From: Lunularia cruciata
Lineage: Eukaryota > Streptophyta > Marchantiopsida > Lunulariales > Lunulariaceae
Assembly (NCBI GenBank): GCA_948567375.1
Contig: OX419756.1
Location: 31,262,333-31,326,332 of the forward strand
Direction of reading: 5' to 3'
DNA length: 64,000 nucleotides
Shown here: in pieces, positions 47,600-58,329 of the stretch
Position numbering within the stretch: position 1 is the stretch's first letter
How the letters are laid out: every line of letters begins with the position of its first letter
The notes under the pieces: generated by a model
The model's input: only the letters and a program-made list of their open reading frames with translations
Databases searched by the model: none
Told to the model about the DNA's origin: nothing
Made by a program: the position numbers and the translations under genes

Positions 47600-47704
47600 T
47601 GTGGCACTTTAGAGTCTATGTATGACTTATGTGTGAGTTGTGCTTCTATAGTATATGATGTTGACAACAATGTATGTTGTGTAGTGATGTATATACGCTT
47701 GACA
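47600..47704 (+). repeat. Gypsy LTR, proximal part only (right end)
   Basis: TGTGGCACTTTAGAG onward repeats the start of the full LTR (47055) with small differences, then stops at GCTTGACA, where copia sequence and the AAATA duplication begin. It directly abuts the end of the full LTR, as in an LTR-LTR junction. Confidence 0.75.
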
Positions 47705-48713
47705 AATAAAAAGCTAAAATCCAATGTACCCTTGAGATATATGAGGATCCAATTCATAGCTTCCCAATGTATCCTCCTTGGATTTGACATGTATCTGCTA
47801 GTCTTGCCCATAGCTAGAGCAATGTCAGGCCTAGTGCAAATCATCAAAAACATGAGACTTCCCACTGCCTTGTCATAGGGGATCTTGGACATCAAACCTT
47901 TCTCCACGACATCTATCGGACAAAGAGCTGATGAAAGCTTGAAGTGAGGAGCTAATGGAGTACTCACAAACTTACAATTCTCCATGTTAAATCTTGCAAG
48001 TGCCTTTCTAGCATACTTCCCTTGGGTGAACCACAACTTTCCATCCTCTCAATTTTGTTGGATCTCTATCCCCAAAATCTTCCTTGTTGTACCAAGATCT
48101 TTCATTTTAAATTTGGAACTCAAGAGAGCTTTGAGCTTATCAACATCATATCTATCCCTAGCTGCAATGAGCTGCTATCCACATAGAGTACCAGAATAAT
48201 GAAGCCAAAGACTTCATTACTCACCTTTTTCATGTATACACAAGGATAAAACACACTATGTTTAAATCTTTGTGACCTCATGAAATCATTGAACCATTTG
48301 TTCCATTGTCTAAGAGCTTGCTTTAATCCATATAAGGATTTCAACAACCTAGAAACCATATCCTCTTGGATTTTCTTCACAAAACCCAAAGGTTGTCTCA
48401 TGAAGATCACTACATCTAAATTGCCATAGAGGAAAGCAATGACAACATCCATATCTAAGATAAGACCAAAGTAAGTCACAAGTACACACAATAAGTGAAT
48501 AGTGGCATACTTAGCAACAAGAGAGTAGACCTCATTGTAATCCACACCATTTTCTTGTGTGAAGCCCTTGGCCACCAACCTGGCCTTGTAGATCTTCTTT
48601 TCTCCACCGATAGGGCTATCTTTCAGTTTGTAAACCCACAAACTGTCCACCAGTTGTTGATGTTTTGGAAGCTTGACTAACTCCCAAGTCTTGTTGTCAA
48701 CAAGTGATTGCAT
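47705..48713 (-). pseudogene. Copia reverse transcriptase and proximal RNase H
   Basis: Minus-strand frames show ELVKLPKHQQLVDSLWVYKL, YKARLVAKGFTQENGVDYNE, LLKSLYGLKQALRQWNKWF and LVLYVDSSSLQ (the family has YVDD; a Ser replaces the second Asp here). The connection and RNase H start follow: KYARKALARFNMENCK, YDKAVGSLMFLMICTRPDIA and HWEAMNWILIYLKGTLDFSF. The RNase H breaks at FLF where the gypsy element begins. The changed YVDD box and frame breaks mark it as inactive. Confidence 0.85.
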
Positions 48714-50110
48714 CTCTCTCTACATTGCAACATTCCACTCAAGCTTGTCCATCAAAGCTAGAGCCTCATTGTATGAAGAAGGTTCCCTTTCTTCCAAGAT
48801 CAAAGCCATACCATCATCATCAAGAGAGATATCCTCATCTCCTAATTGTGTTGAATCAACCCATTTGTCAAATGTTCAAGTTCACAAATAGAACATCCAG
48901 ACATCCTCCTTGTTGATCACTGAACTTGATTTTCTTGTGTTGAATGGTGTCAAGGTTCACTAGTCCACTCATGCCCTTGTAATTCCTCAATTTGGGGAAC
49001 TTGCTCCTCTATGGGAGCACCTCCTTGTGACTCATCATGAAAACCATCATAATTGATCTCCTCCTCAACAATATATATAGGAGATTTTCCCTTGTCAATA
49101 TGAGGAGCCAAAGCTTTCTCCCCCTTGGTTGATGATCTAGACTCATTGACTAAAACATCTCTACTGACAATCAATTTATAGGTGAGGAGATCCCACAACC
49201 TATAGCCCTTCACACCACTCTGGTAGCCAAGAAAAATACATTTCTTGGGAGTAAGATCTAGCTTGGATCTATTGTCTTTGGGTATGAGATGATATGCATT
49301 ACGTTAAAGACTACTAAATGATTGTAATTTGCAAGCCCATCCATGCCTCATCTCAAATGGTGTCATACAATGAATTGCACTAGAAGGAGAAAGATTTACT
49401 AAGTAAGTTGTAGTGTTGATAGCTTTAGCCCAAAACACATGTGATAACCTGATTGGCTCAACATACTCCTCATCTACTCCTATAATGTTTGATTGAGCCT
49501 CTTGGCAACACCATTCTATTGTGGAGTATGTACAATAATGAAATAGCAAGTTATCCTCTCTTGTTGACAATACACCTCAAATTCTCCAAAAGTGTATTCC
49601 ATGCCGTTATATGATCATAGAAATCTCAGTTTCTTACCAATTTGAGTCTCAACTTGGGTTTTCCACTTCTTGAAAGTGACAAAGACCTCAAAATTTTAAT
49701 GTAGGAAATGAATCCATACAAACCTTGAATAATCATCGATGAAAGATACATAGTATCGCTTTCCAAAATGTGAGGGAGTTAGGGGATGGGCCACACAAAT
49801 CATTATGTATATAGTTGAATATTTCTTTGGAACTATGAGTTCCACTGCCAAAAGCAATTTGATGTTGCTTCTCTGATACACAATGCTCACAAAATTTTAA
49901 ACTACTCGACTGTAGTGTAGAAATAATGCCTTTTCTTGCAAAGAATAGACATGCTCTTCTCACTAATGTGACCTAGCCTTGAATGCCACAAGTAGTCAAT
50001 CATATCATGAGATCTAGTAGCATGAGCCTCTCCACAAATAGTGTTGCTCTTTAGCACATAAATATTCTTGTGCCTATTACACTTCAAGATGACTTTTCTC
50101 TTAGCCATGA
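48714..50110 (-). pseudogene. Copia integrase region
   Basis: The GAG-pre-integrase part reads LWHSRLGHISEKSM. The integrase zinc and core parts read CEHCVSEKQHQIAF, YIHNDLCGPS, YYVSFIDDYSRFVWIHF and later SHVFWAKAINTTTYLVNLSPS. KGYRLWDLLTYKLIVSRDVL marks the end of the domain before the reverse transcriptase. Several frame changes and stops break it. Confidence 0.8.
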
Positions 50111-50519
50111 TTCAAAGTACACCATCAACTACTTCCCATTGATGACCATTTGTATCTAACATGCCAAGAGATATCAAGTTCTTCCTCATGTTAGGGATAT
50201 GTATGACATTAGTCAATGTGTGTACAAGACCATCAAACATTTGAATCAGATCCAATGCCTACAACTTAACAAGGGTGATCATTCCCCATCAAAACTGAAC
50301 CATTTGATATTGAGTAAGAACTAAAGAACTCTCTTCTGTAACACATATGGTATGAACAAGCACAATTTAGAATCCATTCATCTCCTTTTTGTTAAAAAGA
50401 AGTGCAAAGGGCATATTTTTGGCATCATAGAGCCTACTTATCATCAAGCATGTTATCTTCTTCTTCTTGCTTGTTGTCTTTTGCCACATTTGCTGAGGAA
50501 GGCACAATTGCTTTGCCAT

Positions 50520-51320
50520 GACAATCTCTCTTGAGATGGCCAACTTTGCCACACTTCCATCAGAGCACGGTCTTGGGATCTCCTCCTAGACCAAGATCTA
50601 GTTTTAGATCCCTACTCCCCACCATCTGTTTGCATCTAAGTCCTTCTATGTTTGACATTCAATATTGTTCCTGAAGGAATCAAGGGCTTAGAAGGCAACA
50701 TCATCTTCTATTGGAGATCATCTATTAATAGAGCACTCACTACCTCATTTTAGGTGATGGTTCTCCTATCACAATGTAATAACACTCGTGACAAGGACTG
50801 GTAGGACGTAAGGAGAGAACTCAACAAGTGGAGGGCCTTTCTCTCATCACTTAGGTCCTCTCCAAGATTCTACAAGTCCATAACAAGATCATTGAAGGCA
50901 TCAATATGATCTTGTATCTTGGTCCCATTGTCCTTCATCTTGAAGGTCATCAGCTTCAGGGATGTGTAGAGACAATTTGACAACTCTTTCTGATGATACT
51001 TCTATTATAGCTCATCAAAAAGAGTAATGCAGTCCTTCTACTCACTCAACTACTTTATGACATGTGGTTGTAGATGTAAAACCACTATGTGTATAACTAT
51101 CTCTTGCATTTCATTTCAATCATCCTCTGACACCAAATTGGTCTTGGGTCTTAGCAATCTCCCAAAACCGTTAGCCTTGAGCATACCTTTCACCTGATGC
51201 TCCCACAGGAGATACTTGGAGCGTCCATCATACTTGGTAATGTCAAATTTGGCTCCTGGAATCTTCATGATTGCAATCTCCAAACTTGCACCTCAAAGCT
51301 TTTTCTCAAACATGATGCAA
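50520..51320 (-). pseudogene. Copia gag (UBN2-type) with a damaged zinc knuckle
   Basis: Minus strand from about 51,315: FDITKYDGRSKYLLWEHQVK, DHIDAFNDLVMDL, LLSSLLTSYQSLSRVLLH. The zinc knuckle reads stop-WKCGKVGHLKRDCHGK, where the first Cys codon has become TGA. Additional stops are scattered through the frame. Confidence 0.75.
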
Positions 51321-51349
51321 TTCAATTCCTTATAGGTTCTGTCCTAAAT

Positions 51350-53250
51350 TCATGAGAGTAGCCATGAAGAGACTTGCTCAAGAAGGGACTCCTTTCTATG
51401 AGTAGTTTTTGAAAGTAAAGCTCAACTTATCTTGGAGTCAACGTGCTTTCAAAGCTCAATTGAAACTAGCATAACCAAGAAGGCTTGATATAGTAATTGG
51501 GCAATCGACAAACCAACTCAACTCTTGTACACTTCACTACAGGAACTATAGTTATCCCCATCCTTAGTAACAGTAGCAACAAAGCAATTATTCCTGTTTT
51601 GGGATTCCTTCCTACGCTGCATCTATTTCAGACCAACCAGGTCAACACTCCCAATCCCATGTAAAGCTCTAGCAAAACTAGACAAATTTTTGTTGTCAAG
51701 TACTTAGGGTCTTGGCAAGGGCAATAGAATCAACAGCAACAGTTGCAGCAACAACAACAACATCAGCAGCTAGAGTCCGTGTGGCAAGGCCACAAGAATA
51801 GTATATCAACAAGCTATCACCTTCCAAGATGATGGTTACATTCTCCCAATGGGGTCATTTGAATAATTTTACAACACAAGAGTCTAGCAAACACCGTGTC
51901 CATCACAAAATTTGCTTTAGGTGACCAACAAGCTCATCTTTGTTTCCTTTCATAGGTTCTCCTCTCTCTTTGAGCAAGGCCTTAATCTTTGGAATGGTGA
52001 AACCCTGAATCTCCTTATTTGTAAAGCGACTTGTTGCACCCTCTCTTTGGATTCCCTTGGGACCACCACCAGTGCAATACTTACAACAATGGCAAGTGCA
52101 ATGTAGTACTTGCTAGAGCTTTTATCATAAGGATTCATTTCTTCATCTCAACCGCTTGTGAATCAAGGAAGCATGAGAGTGTACAAAGGTTTTGCACGAC
52201 AGATTGATCGTCTCAAATTAGGGACTAGAAATCTTGATCAAAATCCCTCTTAGAAATCTCTTAGAGTGAATGTAAGGAGATCACCACCAATGACTACAGT
52301 ATAATCAAAATTCCTCTCAATCATAAGAGGTCAGAATTCCTCTCAAAAATCCTTTTCTATCATTCAATTCTTGTCCCAATCTCCCTATCTTCAATGTTCT
52401 CTTTTCTTTTCTTGCCTTGCTGCTTCCTTGATCCTGGCTAAAACTCCTCTCTGCCCTTGATCTTCATGTCTTACCCTCTTGATAATTCTCTCCCTTCCAA
52501 TCTCAAAATCCTTTGATACTTCTCTGTCACTTTAAAAGATTCCTACCTTCTCTTCAATCTTTTTTTGTCAATCCCTTCAATGCTACTTCCCAAAGAGTGT
52601 TCCTGCCTATATCTTCATTGTCATCTCCTTTTCTTCTACCCTTCATTGTGTCTGCCCAAAGGCTTCTTTAGTGCCACCACCTTTTGATCATTCCTGCCAA
52701 TTCCTATTGCTACTTTCTGCTTCACTGCTCTTTTCCTGTCCTCCTTTCTCTTGCTGATCTTTAATTCCTCTCAAATCCCCTTCATATTTTCTATCCTCGA
52801 TTCCAAGCACACTCTCATCCGGTCCATCTCCTGGACATCAGCCTCCTCTATACTACCCAAGGACATTTTTGAGTCATTGGTATCTATATCCCAATCCATG
52901 TAGCTCTCAAGAAAACAAAAAATATTTCTCATTATGCCTACACCATTCTCAATCTATCCTTTAGACCTCATCTCATCTTTTCCACCTAATATAGTGCTCC
53001 AACCCTCCTTGCATCTCTATCCAAATTTTGACAAAAATTATGCTGTACCAGTCTTAGCCGCCCTAACTTCCAACACTTTCCCAATTCTCAAATCTGCAGT
53101 GACTTCAATTCTCAGTTCTCAATGGCACAACCTAATCTGCTCTTCTTGATAGTACTACTTGAAGATTCAAAAAAATTATTCATTGTGCTCTGCAACCTCT
53201 TGAACAAAATTTAGCCTTTGAGCAACTATTGCACATTATCAACCAAACCT
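51350..53250. other. Long leader region of the copia element, origin unclear
   Basis: About 1.9 kb separates the PBS from gag, more than copia leaders usually need. On the plus strand near 51,720-51,780 a CAG/CAA-rich tract would encode a glutamine run. From about 52,370 to 52,800 the sequence is CT-rich on the plus strand. No domain was recognised. It could be an old insertion within the leader or a genuine long leader. Confidence 0.4.
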
Positions 53251-53265
53251 CACTTTGATACCAAT

Positions 53266-53506
53266 TGCATATCCAATTTGATAATACATTGGTTAAGCAT
53301 TCACCATGATCTCACAAGAAGATACGTGGTTCACCTCATTGAGGCTACGTCCATGAGAACACACAAAATTTCATTTCTGATCATCAAAGTAATGCATCAT
53401 CCAAAGCTCCTACTTGCCCACACATATAGTAGTCTAGCCCTAGACTTACTATCACAATCAGGCTAACTTGGGTTACTCCAGACTTGAGGATGGAGTTAAC
53501 ACTACA
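53266..53506 (-). repeat. Copia 5' LTR
   Basis: Partner of 37048-37283. It contains a small extra block (GATGGAG) near its right end and is followed on the minus strand by the tRNA-Met-like PBS. Confidence 0.85.
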
Positions 53507-56500
53507 TCCTCATGTCTATGTTGGTATACATGATGTTGAATTTGAAATGGACTCAATGAACACCAAAGAGGCCACTATCTCTCATCCAAGGGTTGGTGCC
53601 TAATACCAATAGCAAGAAGGGAATATAGGTCACTACTATAAGAACTCAGTCTACCGGATGTCTACTCTTCTTTTGCCCAAATAATAGTAGGCCTATCCTC
53701 ATGGACAAATCTATCCAAAGCACTCATCAAAGGGCCAAATGAGCAAGTGTATGATGTTTTCTCTACCTTGTAAGGATGGAAGTGGGTAGGATGGATAGCA
53801 CCATGTGGTTGGTTCCTATAATAAGAGAGTGTAAAACTGTCTAGGATAAGAAGATCATGAAGAGGTAAACCTAATGAAGTGAGATGCTCATTTGATCTTA
53901 CTCTAAGTCCTCTAAACTCATCATCTTGCTGGACATCTGCAAAACACAAACATGCCATGAGGTGAGTCTCGGTGTGAACTCCCTCTGGAAGTTCTGACCA
54001 ATACCACATGCTCCATAACAACCACTCCAGTCCACTCCATCCAAAGTAAGATCTATCCACAAGATAACCTCAAAGCGTAGCAAAAAAAATTGAATGAAAT
54101 GGAAAATCCCAAGATATGCAACCCATCCTACATGCCTTGACTGTGTGTGAAGGCACCAACCATGCCTAGTCATCCATGTCTCCCATGCATGGAAACCGAT
54201 GCTATCACAAACCCAATATGATGCCAAACAAGTTACATCCACAACAATAATCTTCTTTTGCATGAAGCCTAGGAAGAGAACACATGGAATATAATTTCTT
54301 GATAGACAAAGCCTCTCTCTAAACTCAATCTGAGTCCCTTGAGTCTCCATACTATGAGGTAAGGCAAAATTTTGGGTCTCTTGAGTCACAACATTGCATG
54401 GTAATACTTGGGTGGCATCTACCACATAGTGGCATCAATCAAGTTCTGCATCTCACGGTGGGTATAGGTCTGGCAAGCAATAGTATGTAGTCTCAGTCCA
54501 AGATAAGCCACACAAGCCCTCACTTGAGCTAGACTACTCTCACTCTCCTCTACGGGAACATGTGCACTCTCACACCTCTCCATAGCAACAACTAACTCAT
54601 GCCTGATTTTGTAACTGGACACTACAACCATTAGCCATGGCAATGGCACCTAGGATGTCCAAATCCAAGTCTAAGTTAGCTCATCTTTGCTCTCTTTCCA
54701 TCTCATAAGTAATCTCAGTCAGATGCCTCTTTTCATGTGCAGTTAGAGTATCCTCTTGCTCAAAAAGCAGTCTCTCTCTACTTACAATCTACCATGCTCC
54801 TCAAAGCTTTCCAATCTACTCTTGTGCTCAAGCACTAATCTCTCTCACTCCTCTATACTCTCCACTTGCCTCTTGCACTCAAGCACTAATCTCTTATGCT
54901 CCTCTACACTCTCTAATCTACTATCATGCTCAACCAAAAGTCCTCTCCCCCTCAACCACTCAAAAACAATCATCTAAAACACACATGATGTTAATAGAAC
55001 AAGAAGAGGGTGAAGGTACTCTGACGGAAGTGGGATGAGGTGCTTCCTCCATAGATGGAGAGAGGGGAGAATGGGAAGAATATGGACAAGGCACTCCCTC
55101 TTTAAACCTATCACTCAATAACCTCACTATTGGTAAGGCATGTGTCTCAATACAATCTGTTGAACACCTGTTCACAAATGGTACATTTAGTCATCCATCA
55201 AGTAAAATTCACTTTTGATCAAGTAAAGACACAAGTTCATTAATTAAGGCATGTTAAATTAACTCATTTATTAAATCTAGTAATGGTATATACAATAGAA
55301 CTTTGTATGTTTTCAAATAACAAAAACATACAAATATATATGCCAAAACTCAAATCTAATCAATCACTCATTGTCCACATCTTCTCTCTCATCTTGCTCA
55401 TCATCAGCACTTGTGTCCTCATCCTCACTCTCTGCATCCTCATGATCATCATGATCATCCTCTTTATCATGTATAATCTCCTCTTCTCCATCACTCAAGT
55501 ACATCACTTCCTCCTCAAAAATGAAACCTCTCTCCACAAAGAGGTGAGTGAGTATCTGCCCAAGGAAGGTGACTCTAAACTTGCACCACTTAGGTCTCTC
55601 AAATCCAAACTCCCCATTTTTGCAATGATAGCTAAAAATTTAACTCTCCCAATCATTATCCTCCATACCAAATCTCCTCAACTTTGTCTTGGTGTTGAGA
55701 ACCAAATGCCCATGTACAATCTTAGGCAAAAGAGTTGGTGCCACAAGTGCACCCATCAATAGGAAGAAAGCCTTTAAAAGTAAGATATACACATTTCTTT
55801 GCCAAATACCTCTTTGCAACTCTATTTCCTTGTGGAAACCAATCTGAAACAATTGTGTAAGGAACAATCTTCTTCCTTGGCATTACAAGTGCATCTCTCA
55901 CTATATCAACTATCAATTGAAATTGCCTCCCCTTGACCAAACAAGTGCAAGAATTCTTGTCCCAAGAACTCACAAACTTGAATTAGTTACAAACTCCCAA
56001 GAACTCACAAACTCCTTAATTCATGCTATAGCTATTTGAATTTGATGTTTTTCTATCCAACACCATTTGATGAAGTTTATAGGGTGTTGAATAGTGTGGA
56101 ATATGATAAACCAATCTCCTTCTTGAGTATTCCTCATATCCTCATATTCCATCAATAATCTTCTCATAGCCCTAGATTTCTGCCATGGAGAATATAGGAA
56201 ATGCAGGGATAGAAATGAAGGAATTTGATTGCATAATTAATGCGCTCCTTGGTCTTTGGCTCCTTGCTCATTTTTTTCTCTCACCTTTCACTACTCAAAA
56301 AAATACTACTTCTACTCTTAGAAACGGCTCTTGAACCTCTCCTAACCCTTGTCCTCAGTTTTGAATCCTGGTCCCAAAAGCACAATTGTGAAATCTTGTC
56401 TCAAAATGCAAATCTCACTGTCAAACCCCACCACTCTCAAACCTTGTTATTATGCACTAGAACTCAAACAACACTCGGGACCCAAATAGTACACCCTTTT

Positions 56501-57340
56501 GAAACTCCAAATTGTTGAACTTCTCAAAAATCACTGTCCTCCTTTGAAATCCACTAAGCTGAATTGCTCCCAAAAACTTCTTGAAATGCTCAAATGGTGA
56601 AATGCTCAAATGTGGAGGAGGGTCTATATACCCCTACATGACAAATTATTGATATAAACTTCACTCACAAAATTCCTATTTCACCAAAAAGAACCCCAGT
56701 TCAATGAGAAAATATACAAATCATGAGCGGTAACATGCAGCACATCACCTTGCCAATAGGCGCACCTCTGAGCAGCCCTGAGTGCCATCATGCAGCAATG
56801 ATATGGGCATCATTGAGCACCAATGGGTGATATTATAATATATACACATGAATTGGTGGCTCCTTGCACCTCCAATGTCTACAAGCAAGCGTTAGCCAGC
56901 ATCAGCCGACGTCACCCTTACCAACTACCATGCCAACATCCCTCAAGGCCACCCCCGTGAGTTTCCTATAGCACTTTGGGCATCAACCAACACTATCCAA
57001 TGACTTTTCCATAGCACATTGTGCATCAACCAATGCCATCCAATGACTTTTAGTGCTTTGGGCCTCAGCAAGTGACATCCAATGACTTCAAGTGGACATT
57101 GGGCGTCATTGAGCGCTAACACATGGAAATGGGCATTTATGAGCACAATCATGCATTGAAGAGAACAAAATAATTTTTTTTATCAAGGTAGCAACATATG
57201 ACAATGTTTTAAAAACTATGGAAGTAATAGTAACATATGACAATGTTTTTAAAACTATGGAAGAAATACTAGAAACATTACTTACAAGATATATACAGAA
57301 TTAGAAGAATGATATTTTTACTGTATAGAAACATGGTCTT
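53507..57340. other. Repeat-derived DNA with unrecognised decayed frames
   Basis: Minus-strand frames at 53,662-54,060, 53,898-54,425 and 54,419-54,649 look like pieces of a former protein (for example SYFGWSGLEWLLWSMWYWSE), but no family was recognised. A minus-strand frame at 55,722-55,973 (SSWDKNSCTCLVKGRQFQ) and an acidic run near 55,400 are likewise unassigned. 56,740-57,130 is a degenerate CATCCAATGACTT-type repeat, and 57,192-57,270 holds a 40-base tandem duplication around AACATATGACAATGTTTT. The region is probably transposon interior. Confidence 0.4.
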
Positions 57341-58260
57341 TCATTCCAATAAATGATTGACATGATGAGCAAGGCATTGTTGCATCATCCTTGACCTACT
57401 TTCTTCTCTACCAAGCTCTATTCCATTGATAGTCATTTCTGAATCTATTTGAGGTTCCTCTATAAATCTGAAATCCTTCTCTGACCAAACATCGGACCTA
57501 TTGATTGAATAGTTATGTAAAATAATAAAAACTGAAACAAAATTTAACAAATATGCATTTCTAGCATTATCTTTAAGTTGCACTCTAAGCTCACAAAGAG
57601 AATGCCATCTAGGTTGCAATATTCCTATACAATGCTCATTTATCACCCTTACCTTTGCCAAACATTTGTTGAACTCTTGCTTGTCCTCTGTTTGGGCCAG
57701 CTTGAATACGAGGACTAGGTGATGCATGGGTACATAACCAGAATCACCTAAAAGGTCCTCTTTGGACTCAAAACTATGACACCCCCTCTCTTTGGTTCAA
57801 ATTATTCCAAAGTGATGATTTTTTCAAACAAGTCATGTCTTGACATGATCATGGTATTCTTGCAGGTAAAAAACACAAACCTTTAATACAATCATGCAAT
57901 AATAAAATAATACAAATGTACAAAGAAGAGCACCAATGCTAATAAACAAAACAAAATATATAACATTTACCTCCAATAAAATGTATAATTCTCCTTTTAT
58001 CATCACAAATCACTTGACCGTTTATGGAATGTGAGCCCTTTTTGCTAAAATATATTTTTCTATCCACCGTGGGTCAATTAGCACAAGGAAAAAATATTCC
58101 ATCTACCAAACCAACACAACCAAGGAAACCTTTTTGTGCAAAAACAGCGGATATCCTTCTCCTCTCCTCATGCTTAGGCCATGCAACTTGATTCCTCATC
58201 AAATCTAATATGGTAATCATAACTCAGTCAATAAAGGCAATTGTTGAACCTACACTAATG
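57341..58260 (-). pseudogene. PIF/Harbinger transposase, decayed
   Basis: The first exon-like part reads HEERRRISAVFAQKGFLGC, VGLVDGIFFPCAN and DRKIYFSKKGSHSINGQVIC, which includes the first Asp (VDG). It is followed by IIHFIGG at a GTAAAT donor. The second part has LLGDSGYVPMHHLV, carrying a later catalytic Asp, then EFNKCLAKVRVINEHCIGIL with the catalytic Glu, and ARNAYLLNFVSVFIILHNY. These are the DDE_Tnp_4 hallmarks. Stops occur in the middle (N-stop-P, and near YHDHVKT), so this copy is inactive. The intron spans about 57,862-57,972. Confidence 0.75.
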
Positions 58261-58329
58261 CCCTAGATGTTTAACCTCCTTGAAACACAAGCTCCATTAA
58301 CGTGATGCCCAAATCTATTGAGAAATTTT

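Larger units (their letters stand above)
37975..47704 (+). mobile_element. Ty3/gypsy retrotransposon carrying a DNA methyltransferase and a PHD finger, permuted LTRs
   Basis: Coding order: gag with two CCHC knuckles, aspartic protease, DNMT3-like C5 methyltransferase, reverse transcriptase, RNase H, integrase, PHD finger. It sits in the copia RNase H with AAATA on both sides (37970-37974 and 47704-47708; AATA if the right end is taken as TGACA). The LTRs are not arranged normally. The left end carries only the distal part of the LTR (37975-38412), followed by an ATCAGAG-containing PBS. A full LTR (47055-47598), preceded by the purine tract AGGGGAG, stands near the right end. The proximal part of another LTR (47600-47704) closes the element. 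Gag to methyltransferase share one frame, while RT and RNase H/integrase are in other frames because of decay. Many TAG and TGA codons make it inactive. Confidence 0.85.
37048..53506 (-). mobile_element. Ty1/copia LTR retrotransposon, interrupted by a Ty3/gypsy element
   Basis: Two related LTRs bound the element at 37048-37283 and 53266-53506. It reads on the minus strand. A PBS matching the initiator-Met tRNA tail (ATTGGTATCAAAGTG) adjoins the right LTR at 53251-53265, and a polypurine tract (AAGGGAGAGATT, minus strand) adjoins the left LTR at 37284-37295. The order gag, zinc knuckle, integrase, reverse transcriptase, RNase H is that of copia elements. The RNase H region is split at 37,970/47,705 by the gypsy insertion. 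All parts contain stops. No matching 5-bp duplication was found outside the LTRs. The leader between PBS and gag is unusually long (about 1.9 kb). Confidence 0.85.
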
